Positions 28,702 through 36,011 of a stretch of 64,000 nt of DNA are shown piece by piece. This DNA is from Aliikangiella sp. G2MR2-5 (GTDB lineage Bacteria > Pseudomonadota > Gammaproteobacteria > Enterobacterales > Kangiellaceae). Within the stretch, counting starts at the first letter, position 1. Each line of letters opens with the position of its first letter. Location: contig NZ_JADPQF010000002.1 of NCBI RefSeq assembly GCF_015687155.1, positions 496,001 through 560,000 on the forward strand, given 5' to 3'. A model generated the notes under the pieces. That model made no database searches. It worked only from the letters and a program-made list of their open reading frames with translations, and had not been told where the DNA came from. A program made the translations under genes and the position numbers.

Positions 28702-29784
28702 TTGTCTGCATCCCGTCAATCATCAATTAGTTCTTCTGAGATAAAAGCATCTCGTTCGCCTTCACTGGTTAGCCCTAAAGTTTTTGCCAGGAAAGTACTC
28801 GCTTTTTATCAAAAACATGGCCGAAAGGATCTACCTTGGCAAAAAAATCCGACGCCTTACCGAGTCTGGGTATCGGAAGTCATGTTACAACAAACTCAGG
28901 TAAAAACGGTTATCCCCTATTACCGGAAGTTTATGCAACGCTTCCCGAGTATTAAAGCCTTGGCGGAAGCGCCGATAGATGAAGTTTTACATTATTGGCA
29001 AGGTCTGGGGTATTACTCTCGGGCCCGCAACCTCCATCGCTGTGCACAAACAATCGTCGAGCAATGGAAGGGTCGTTTTCCCAACACATTGGCAGAAGTT
29101 GAATCGCTGCCAGGAATAGGCCGCTCGACCGCCGGCGCAATTTTGTCATTATCACGCGGAGAACCTACCGCGATTCTTGACGGTAACGTCAAGCGAGTAC
29201 TATCACGAGTGTTTTTAGTAGATGGCTGGTACGGACAAAGCAAAGTCGCCAAAACCTTGTGGGAACTCACTGAAACCTACACCCCAAAAGAAAATACCGG
29301 ACCTTTCAATCAGGCAATGATGGATCTGGGAGCCAGCTTTTGCAGTCGAAGCAAACCACAGTGTGATATGTGTCCGCTGAATTCTCATTGTCTGGCGTTT
29401 ATTCACGGGAAAACGCAGGAATATCCTCACAAAAAGCCGAAAAAAGATATCCCAACCAAAAAGCAAACCTACTTGCTAACTCAGAATCCAGGAGGGCAAG
29501 TATTATTGGTTAAAAGACCTCCCAGCGGGATCTGGGGTGGACTCTGGTGCTTACCGGAAGTTAACCGAAGCAACGATTCAACCCTGGTTGGCGAGTTTAA
29601 ACATACCTTTACTCACTTCCATTTGTTGGCTGAAGTTGTAGACCAACCACAGCAACCGCCGATAGAGAAAGTCGAAGAAAATGAAACGCTCGCATGGCAT
29701 AATGTCGCTCAACTCGATGAGCTGGCGTTTCCGACTCCTATCAGGAAGTTTCTAAACGCCCATTTTCAGCAGTCCGAATCATAG
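28702..29784 (+). CDS. mutY: A/G-specific adenine DNA glycosylase
   Basis: The 360-residue base-excision repair enzyme removes adenine mispaired with 8-oxoguanine. The catalytic glutamate is E59 in SEVMLQQTQV, the helix-hairpin-helix is LPGIGRSTAGAIL (136-148) with D160 (LDGNVKRVL) as the catalytic aspartate, and the four iron-sulfur cysteines are C214, C221, C224 and C230. A C-terminal NUDIX-like 8-oxoG-recognition domain follows. No ATG lies near the expected start; TTG 28702 is used, though it adds about 20 residues before the conserved region. The gene is followed by yggX, a common pairing. Confidence 0.96.
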   Translation: MSASRQSSISSSEIKASRSPSLVSPKVFARKVLAFYQKHGRKDLPWQKNPTPYRVWVSEVMLQQTQVKTVIPYYRKFMQRFPSIKALAEAPIDEVLHYWQGLGYYSRARNLHRCAQTIVEQWKGRFPNTLAEVESLPGIGRSTAGAILSLSRGEPTAILDGNVKRVLSRVFLVDGWYGQSKVAKTLWELTETYTPKENTGPFNQAMMDLGASFCSRSKPQCDMCPLNSHCLAFIHGKTQEYPHKKPKKDIPTKKQTYLLTQNPGGQVLLVKRPPSGIWGGLWCLPEVNRSNDSTLVGEFKHTFTHFHLLAEVVDQPQQPPIEKVEENETLAWHNVAQLDELAFPTPIRKFLNAHFQQSES

Positions 29785-29804
29785 AAACGAATAAGGCTAA
29801 TCCC

Positions 29805-30074
29805 ATGGTATTTTGTCAAAAGCTACAAAAAGAAGGCCAACCACTAAGCTTTGCGCCGGTTCCAGGAGAGCTGGGTCAGCGCATTCTGGAAAACATCTCG
29901 CAAGAAGGCTGGCAACAGTGGATTTCTCATCAGACAATGCTAATTAACGAAAAACAGCTGAGCCTGGCGGATCCTGAAGCGCGTAAATATTTAACTGGTG
30001 AAATGGAGAAATTCCTGTTCGGAGGAGACTATGATCAGATTGAAGGCTATGTTCCGCCAGAAGAGAAAAGCTAG
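29805..30074 (+). CDS. yggX: YggX, oxidative-stress Fe(II)-trafficking protein
   Basis: The 89-residue cytoplasmic protein matches YggX in length (E. coli 91) and in the pattern MVFCQKLQKE with conserved Cys4, followed by LDxPPxPG-like and WQQW segments. In enteric bacteria YggX protects labile iron-sulfur clusters from oxidation, which fits its position directly behind the Fe-S enzyme MutY. It starts 21 bases after mutY and is cotranscribed. Confidence 0.95.
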   Translation: MVFCQKLQKEGQPLSFAPVPGELGQRILENISQEGWQQWISHQTMLINEKQLSLADPEARKYLTGEMEKFLFGGDYDQIEGYVPPEEKS

Positions 30075-30152
30075 TCTACAAGCTTGTTCTGGTCAGCATT
30101 TGACCATGAAATACTTTATCGACAATTTTTCGAAAAATATTAAAGATCTTGC

Positions 30153-30181
30153 TTGACTTTAAATCCCGATCTTAGTTTAAT
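30153..30181 (+). promoter_or_regulatory. Sigma-70 promoter of tRNA-Phe
   Basis: TTGACT (30153-30158) and TTTAAT (30176-30181) are separated by the ideal 17 bases. A GC-rich discriminator (ACGCGCTC) follows, as is typical for stringently controlled stable-RNA promoters. Confidence 0.75.
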
Positions 30182-30240
30182 ACGCGCTCTTTGGCGCTAG
30201 AGCATATTACCTGATATGGTCTGACAGCGAAAAGAATTGT

Positions 30241-30316
<76 letters not shown>

Positions 30317-30323
30317 TGATTCT

Positions 30324-30353
30324 AAAGGCTTAGCTTCGGCTAGGCCTTTTTTG
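30324..30353 (+). terminator. Intrinsic terminator of tRNA-Phe
   Basis: AAAGGCTTAGC (30324-30334) pairs with GCTAGGCCTTT (30339-30349), with one wobble and a TTCG tetraloop, followed by a T tract. Confidence 0.9.
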
Positions 30354-30509
30354 TTTGTGCTTCTAAACTTTATCGACTTTCTATCTCATCCTGAGTGAAC
30401 TTATACACAGGATATAAACAAAAATATATTGTCTTCAGTCCTAGGTGGGTTTACAATAAAATATAAGTGGATTGGGGGTGCCCGATCGGCGTCTAGGCCT
30501 CGGTGAGTT

Positions 30510-31385
30510 TCATCGGGGCTTTTCGCTTTTTGGAGGTGGGACAATTTTTAATCCTACTCCGCGATAACCGACGCCAACATTTTCTCTACCACCATCACAA
30601 TAAAATTTTTTCTTCAATACTTCAAATGCTCTATTTTCTTGCTCTGGGCGAAGAACATTTAAACCTATCGGGCGAGCAACTAAATCAGCTAATTGTAAAC
30701 CAGATGACATTGCTTTTTTGTCAGAAAACATTACTTCAAAAGTCAAAGGCAAGCTGAATCGGTTGTTGCCATCACAAATTCTCCTAAACTCTAATTCCAA
30801 TTCTGAGTCTTCTTTTTTACCTCTGCATTCAACTACGACGTGCGTCTTTTTTTCGTGCTGTTTCTTTTCCAGCAAAAACTCATGGAGCGTTTCTAAACAA
30901 TGTCCTAGGGCAATGTGGTAGGGATTAGCATCTGTATCACCTTGCTTTCTAAGTTCGCGTTTATCGATTACACAACTGATTAAAATAAAATTGCTATATT
31001 CGATTATATCTGTGAGTTTACCAAGAAAATCATACTTTTCTTGTCGACTTTTAAATGTATTAAAACTTCCTTTTTCTTTGCGAATTTCGTTTTCATGTAA
31101 AATTATTTGGTCGTGACCAAAGTAATTAAATTTAAACTTCTCAAGAGCAGGAACAATCGCTTCGCTATAATGCCCTTTATGAAACACGCAGAAAGCCAAA
31201 ACAAATAATGGATATTGCTCATTGATACTCTGCAAACTGTGGTCACCGCTTTCGTCCACATAGACAATATATTTACTAAATGGTGATACTTGATCCGAAT
31301 GGGATTCTTCGGGATGCGGTAACTTGCCTACTTTCGTCGAGCAACTATCAAACAAGGGTAATTGTTTATCGTCCTTTGAGCTCAT
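30510..31385 (-). CDS. DUF3800 domain protein
   Basis: The 291-residue protein has the DUF3800 signature YVDESGDHS (residues 42-50) near its N terminus and LQLADLVARPI near the C terminus, an arrangement that resembles an RNase H-like nuclease fold with acidic residues. DUF3800 proteins have unknown function and are common in phages, defence islands and other mobile regions. The location beside a tRNA gene and the AT-rich flanks suggest acquisition, but no integrase or duplicated tRNA end was found. Confidence 0.85.
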   Translation of the reverse strand: MSSKDDKQLPLFDSCSTKVGKLPHPEESHSDQVSPFSKYIVYVDESGDHSLQSINEQYPLFVLAFCVFHKGHYSEAIVPALEKFKFNYFGHDQIILHENEIRKEKGSFNTFKSRQEKYDFLGKLTDIIEYSNFILISCVIDKRELRKQGDTDANPYHIALGHCLETLHEFLLEKKQHEKKTHVVVECRGKKEDSELELEFRRICDGNNRFSLPLTFEVMFSDKKAMSSGLQLADLVARPIGLNVLRPEQENRAFEVLKKKFYCDGGRENVGVGYRGVGLKIVPPPKSEKPR

Positions 31386-31770
31386 TATTTTTTACCTTAT
31401 TTCATTGTAATATGTCTGCGGCATTTAGACTGATTAAGTAATATTGTTTACTACCCAGTATTATTGCATACTGTAAAAAAAAAAAGGAAATTAGTATGAC
31501 ACACCCATATCGAGACGGTTTAGTATCTTTTGCAGCCCATTTGGCGACAAACTATAGATGTCAAATACCAGAAGCCTCGGTATATACTACTCAATAAAAG
31601 TTAGAAAAATTGTAAATCAGTGAGAAAGACGAAAAAACATTTCAGAAACCCATTATACGTTAAATAAATATAAAAGATGACACAAAATAGATATGTCGCA
31701 AAAAGCCCTTTTACATCCGTGTTATCTGTAACTTTCCAGTAAAATGCTCCTTTATATATTAGGACTTCAT
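31386..31770. other. Intergenic region DUF3800 / S9 peptidase
   Basis: This AT-rich region of 385 bases lies between divergent genes and contains a long A tract at about 31484-31493 and the small candidate ORF at 31496. Nothing else is recognisable. Confidence 0.35.
31496..31597 (+). CDS. Possible 33-residue small protein
   Basis: An ATG preceded by AAAGGAAA at ideal spacing opens a 33-codon frame (MTHPYRDGLVSFAA...) in the otherwise empty gap before the S9 peptidase gene. The peptide has no membrane segment and matches nothing I know. The strong ribosome binding site is the only evidence. Confidence 0.3.
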   Translation: MTHPYRDGLVSFAAHLATNYRCQIPEASVYTTQ

Positions 31771-33702
31771 ATGAAACGGATTTTAACTACTGCTACTTTA
31801 CTTTTTGTTTTCACATTATTTTGTACTTCTCCTTTAAAGGCTAAAGACTCGAGCAATGTATTCGATATATTTATTCCTTATGCAATATTTGTGTCTCCTG
31901 ACGGGCAAAACGTCGCAATAAAGTCGTGGCGCTACACAAACAAGGAGTCAGAAGTAAGACTGGAAATAAAAGATGGCTCGGGCAAAATGCTTTACTCACA
32001 AGACCTGGCTTCAGACAGTGCGTTTAGCTCAATCAAATGGACAAACTCAGATAGGCTCGTTTGGATTGCCGCCGAGAAAAGCAATCCCGAAGTCGTTCAA
32101 TTTGATTTAAGCAAAGGGCTGTCTTCAATCTATCAATTGGAAAAGAGCTTTGAATCCGCTAAATGGTCAGAAGATAGTAACTATCTCTTAACACTTCAAA
32201 CAAACGAAGTTGAAACCGAAAAAACACCTTTCAAACTTCCGAACCAGGTGAGGAATACCGAAAGTGAAATCAGGATCTTGGATCTTCGGTCTTCCAGGGA
32301 CGTTTTTACCTATAAAACATCGGAGTCGATCAGCGATTTCAGCTTGAGCCCTGACAATCAAAACCTTGCGGTAATCGAATATCCAAGAGGCAGGGACTGG
32401 TCGTCTTATCAATCACAAATTATCAGCCTCAATATTCAAAACAAAAAGAAGACTGCAATCGTTACCAAACAAGGCGACCATAGCTCACTGTTTTGGACTG
32501 ATGCGCAAACAATCGTATTTAGTTCGCAACTCGATAAAGCAATATCGAATACGCCAACTGATCTTTATACAGTAAATGTGAAATCAAAAAAAATTGCTAA
32601 CTTAACCGGCTCAATTGATAACTTTGTTAAATTTAGTGATTTTAAAAATAATACTATTCTGACACTGGTTGACGATAGACTGGAAAGAAAGGTTTACCAA
32701 ATAAGCCTCTCCGGTAAAGCGAAAGAGCTGGATGTTCCTCTGCCAACGGTCAATCATGTTCAAATGAGCGCAGACGGAAAATGCCTTTATTATATCGCCG
32801 AGAAATATGGCCAGTTAAGCGAAGCTTTTAAATCCTGTAAAAATCAGGCTCCTTTACCGCTCAGCAATACACAAAAATCAGTGCAAAATGAACAATTCGG
32901 AATGCAGGAAGTGGTGTCATGGAAAAGCTCTGATGGCACAACTATCGAAGGCCTGATTACCCTGCCACCCAACTATGACAAGAATAAGCAATACCCGCTT
33001 ATAGTTGCTATTCATGGCGGTCCGCGTGCGATGGATAGACAGTCACTGGAAGACTTTGCTTATCCTACGCTGGCGCTGAACCAAAAAGGCGCCATCATTT
33101 TCAATCCCCAATACAGAGGCTCTACTGGTTACGGAGATGAGTTTATCAAAGCTCATTATCGACAAGCTGGACTACTGGATCGACAGGATGTAGTCACAGG
33201 AATAAAGTTTACCACCAAAAAATACAATATTGACGACTCAAAAATAGCAATCATTGGCTGGAGTTATGGAGGCTTTCTCGCCGCTAGTCTGTTAGCTCAT
33301 AATGACCTCGAATACAGCGCAGTTGTAGTTGGTGCCGGTATCGTTGATTGGCAACTTCATTATTCTCACGAGCATGGTAAAGCGACAACCCGAGAGTTCA
33401 GTTTTGGCGCTACTCCCTGGGAACAGCCGGAACTTTACCGCAAGTCGTCCCCTATCACATACATAAAGAATGCGAAGGCACCCACATTAATCATTCATGG
33501 AGAGGAAGATAGTATATGCACTGTTGCCTCTGCCCGTACACTCAATCAGGCCCTATTGGATAATGGCGTTGAATCAAAGCTCGTTATTTACCCCAACATG
33601 GGACATGGACCGGGAACTTATCAGGAGTGGACAAGCATTAATACAATCATTAGAGACTGGATTTCGGAGAAATTAGCGATAACCAAAGCAGATAAAAACT
33701 AG
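31771..33702 (+). CDS. Exported S9-family prolyl-oligopeptidase-like peptidase
   Basis: The protein begins with a signal peptide (MKRILTTATLLFVFTLF, cleavage near KAKD). I use the ATG at 31771, which has an AGGAC ribosome binding site, and not the ATG 27 bases upstream; this gives 643 residues. A beta-propeller-like region (about 30-380) precedes an alpha/beta hydrolase domain with the triad S498 (GWSYGG), D580 (HGEEDS) and H612 (MGHGPG). Members remove dipeptides or cleave oligopeptides, often after proline or alanine, in the periplasm. Specificity cannot be read from the sequence. Confidence 0.9.
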   Translation: MKRILTTATLLFVFTLFCTSPLKAKDSSNVFDIFIPYAIFVSPDGQNVAIKSWRYTNKESEVRLEIKDGSGKMLYSQDLASDSAFSSIKWTNSDRLVWIAAEKSNPEVVQFDLSKGLSSIYQLEKSFESAKWSEDSNYLLTLQTNEVETEKTPFKLPNQVRNTESEIRILDLRSSRDVFTYKTSESISDFSLSPDNQNLAVIEYPRGRDWSSYQSQIISLNIQNKKKTAIVTKQGDHSSLFWTDAQTIVFSSQLDKAISNTPTDLYTVNVKSKKIANLTGSIDNFVKFSDFKNNTILTLVDDRLERKVYQISLSGKAKELDVPLPTVNHVQMSADGKCLYYIAEKYGQLSEAFKSCKNQAPLPLSNTQKSVQNEQFGMQEVVSWKSSDGTTIEGLITLPPNYDKNKQYPLIVAIHGGPRAMDRQSLEDFAYPTLALNQKGAIIFNPQYRGSTGYGDEFIKAHYRQAGLLDRQDVVTGIKFTTKKYNIDDSKIAIIGWSYGGFLAASLLAHNDLEYSAVVVGAGIVDWQLHYSHEHGKATTREFSFGATPWEQPELYRKSSPITYIKNAKAPTLIIHGEEDSICTVASARTLNQALLDNGVESKLVIYPNMGHGPGTYQEWTSINTIIRDWISEKLAITKADKN

Positions 33703-33755
33703 CCTGAATCGAGTTAAGCTGAAACGCACTAGACGCGACTGCAAGAAAACTAATA

Positions 33756-33770
33756 ACAAATTCAATTTGT
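33756..33770. promoter_or_regulatory. Short palindrome upstream of the lipoprotein hydrolase
   Basis: ACAAATT and AATTTGT form a perfect 7-1-7 palindrome 60 bases before the start at 33831. It is AT-rich, so chance is possible. Confidence 0.2.
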
Positions 33771-33830
33771 CCGTCCGCGGCTTAATCAGTTAGGCTAAGC
33801 GTGAATCAAAATAAAACAGGGACGGCGATA

Positions 33831-34934
33831 ATGAATTATCCTACTCGATCGTATCTGGCAACGGGGCTAGCGGTTATCGCTTTACTCCTATCCATTGGCT
33901 GCGGCTCCTCAAGCGATTCTGAGCCAACACCAGCTAAATACCAATACTCTCCTCCACAAAAACTCAGTGACGGTTGGGAAGTCAATGACGCAGCCAGCGT
34001 AGGCTTCAATGTTAGTTTGCTGGAAGCGTTAATCAATCAAATTATCGGCGGTAACTACCCCGAAATAGATGGCGTCATCATCGTCAAAAACGAATCCCTT
34101 ATTCTTGAACACTACTTTAACGGCTATGGTCACTCGCAAAAACACGAGCTTCAATCAGCAGTTAAAAGCATCGACTCGGCGCTTGTCGGACTGGCAATTC
34201 AAAATGGATTTATCTCTTCGCCACAAGAATTGATCTACAACCACCTCCCTGAATACCACCAGCTTGACTGGAGTAACGATAAAGACAAGCTTACTCTGCA
34301 ACATCTGATGACAATGCAGTCCGGTATGGAGTGCACCGATGGAACTGAAGGCGACTGCAATTCGCACATTCTAAATCAACAAGCCAACTGGACACGTTAT
34401 ACCTTGAAACAAGAGGTCATTCACCAACCCGGCACCCGTTTTTCCTATTTTACCGGACTCAATATTGTCGCTCACACCCTTCTGGAAAACGTAACCAATA
34501 CCAGTATCGACAATTTTGCAGTTACCCATCTGTTCGAGCCTTTAGGTATCACACAGGTAACCTGGGGCCATTCTTCTTCAGGAGAAGCCTTAAGCGCAGA
34601 AATGCTGCCCAGAGATATGGCTAAGTTCGGCCAACTGTATTTAAATCAGGGTCAATGGAATGGTGTGCAGATTATTTCTGCAGACTGGATAAAAAACTCA
34701 ACTTCAGAACAAGTCTCTCGAGCCCAGACTGGCGGCGAAGGCTACGGTTTTTGGTGGTGGCGATTCAGGTCAAACCAAAAGGCTGTCAGTTACTACGCCG
34801 CCATGGGCGCTAAAGGTCAATATATCTTCATTTTCCCAACACTGGATCTTGTGGTTGTATTCACTGGAAACGAAAGTACAGGAAGACCAAAAGAGCTTTT
34901 AGAAAACTACATTCTAAAAGCCTTGCAGGATTAA
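33831..34934 (+). CDS. Lipoprotein serine hydrolase of the class C beta-lactamase fold
   Basis: I start at ATG 33831, which has an AGGGACGG ribosome binding site and directly precedes the lipoprotein signal; GTG 33801 is less likely. The 367-residue protein has a lipobox LSIGC (C24 lipidated), then a beta-lactamase-type domain with the nucleophile and base S109xxK112 (SAVK), the LQHLMTMQSGMEC segment and a C-terminal GAKGQYIFIFPTLDLVVV strand. The canonical YxN motif is not evident; the corresponding region reads YFTGLN. Members act as esterases, peptidases or penicillin-binding-like enzymes. Confidence 0.85.
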   Translation: MNYPTRSYLATGLAVIALLLSIGCGSSSDSEPTPAKYQYSPPQKLSDGWEVNDAASVGFNVSLLEALINQIIGGNYPEIDGVIIVKNESLILEHYFNGYGHSQKHELQSAVKSIDSALVGLAIQNGFISSPQELIYNHLPEYHQLDWSNDKDKLTLQHLMTMQSGMECTDGTEGDCNSHILNQQANWTRYTLKQEVIHQPGTRFSYFTGLNIVAHTLLENVTNTSIDNFAVTHLFEPLGITQVTWGHSSSGEALSAEMLPRDMAKFGQLYLNQGQWNGVQIISADWIKNSTSEQVSRAQTGGEGYGFWWWRFRSNQKAVSYYAAMGAKGQYIFIFPTLDLVVVFTGNESTGRPKELLENYILKALQD

Positions 34935-34953
34935 TCATAGTAGCTGGAAAGCG

Positions 34954-35238
34954 TTACCCAACAATTTCCCGCAAAGCAGCTACATGTCCATCGAAAGCAC
35001 CTCTTCCAGCTTTTGTCAGCGACAACCAGGTTCGTTGCCGACCATTAGCTATTTTCTTTTCAACCTGGATATAACCGGCATCTTCCAAGGTCTTAACGTG
35101 CTTGGATAACACAGAATCGCTCACATTCAATTGCTCCTTAATGACAGAAAATTCGACGGAGCTATTTGGCGCTATAAGAGCGCAAATTTGTAAACGGTTA
35201 GGCGCATGAATGATCGAATCAAACTGGTGTTCTTTCAT
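34954..35238 (-). CDS. Winged-helix transcriptional regulator (HTH_34/MarR-like)
   Basis: The 94-residue protein is a compact winged helix. The recognition helix region is FSVIKEQLNVSDSVLSKHVKTLE (about residues 30-52), and the wing EKKIANGRQRTWLSLT follows. No effector domain is present, so it probably binds DNA as a dimer. The start overlaps the stop of the membrane protein gene by one base. Three matched palindromes upstream of the operon (35757-35826) are its likely targets, giving autoregulation; this is inference. Confidence 0.87.
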   Translation of the reverse strand: MKEHQFDSIIHAPNRLQICALIAPNSSVEFSVIKEQLNVSDSVLSKHVKTLEDAGYIQVEKKIANGRQRTWLSLTKAGRGAFDGHVAALREIVG

Positions 35239-35717
35239 TATTCCCCCTCACTTTTAATTCTTGCACCTGACGCGGTAAAGTTGCTAAACATATAATACGC
35301 AAGCAAGCCGTTAATAGTGCCACTTACTATTGGAATCCAGGAATATCCGGCCTTTTCCAATTGCATCGCTCCGACAAGGATAGCCGCCACTACAAAACCA
35401 CTGACAAAAGAAAACCATCGTTCAAACCGTGTGAGCGGACAGATCCTTACTTTCACCCCCTGAGAACGTAGATAAAAGTAATGAACCAGCATGGTCACCA
35501 ATAAAGCGATCGTAAAAATAGAACAGACAAACGTCCAAAGGCTACTCCCGGAACTCATAGCTGCAGCATAAGTCAAACCACCGATAATAAAAGTCATCAC
35601 TACCCGAAAGACGAGCGGCGGCCTGAGGTATTTTTCCGCGAGCTGGTTGGCATTGTCCAGGTGCATCAATGCGTCTTTTGCTTCTTCGACTGAAATATTC
35701 CCGCTATTTTGTTTCAT
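35238..35717 (-). CDS. Four-helix membrane protein, operon partner of the regulator
   Basis: The 159-residue protein has a soluble N-terminal helix and about four membrane segments (near 38-58, 62-84, 108-124 and 130-150). I recognise no named family. Such small membrane proteins are often encoded before HTH_34-type regulators and may transmit or export something, but the function is unknown. It is the first gene of a two-gene operon reading away from the S46 peptidase gene. Confidence 0.75.
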   Translation of the reverse strand: MKQNSGNISVEEAKDALMHLDNANQLAEKYLRPPLVFRVVMTFIIGGLTYAAAMSSGSSLWTFVCSIFTIALLVTMLVHYFYLRSQGVKVRICPLTRFERWFSFVSGFVVAAILVGAMQLEKAGYSWIPIVSGTINGLLAYYMFSNFTASGARIKSEGE

Positions 35718-35756
35718 ATTTACTCACCTCTGCTTGTGTTTATCTCTATTCTTTAT

Positions 35757-35827
35757 TTTCCATCATGGAAAGTAATATAGCAGTAACTTTCCGTCATGGA
35801 AAGTCTTTTCTTTCCAAATTGGAAAGT
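35757..35827. promoter_or_regulatory. Three palindromic operators TTTCC-N5-GGAAA
   Basis: Sites at 35757-35771 (ATCAT centre), 35786-35804 (GTCAT centre, full ACTTTCC/GGAAAGT arms) and 35810-35826 (AAATT centre) share TTTCC-N5-GGAAA. Centres are 31 and 23 bases apart, roughly three and two helical turns. They lie 40-110 bases upstream of the membrane protein/regulator operon and about 185-255 bases upstream of the S46 gene. Confidence 0.75.
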
Positions 35828-36011
35828 CGGAACAGTATGAAGCGTAAACCATGATTTTAAAATCAAACAAAAACAATGAGTTACAATTTCAATTCGAGAT
35901 ATATAATATTTACACACATTTCTCTTGCTCCGGCGCCTTGCCGCTGAACTTCGCGCCCTTTATCATGCGTCGTGGAACAAAACACATTTTTATTAATAAT
36001 AAGAGTACGAC

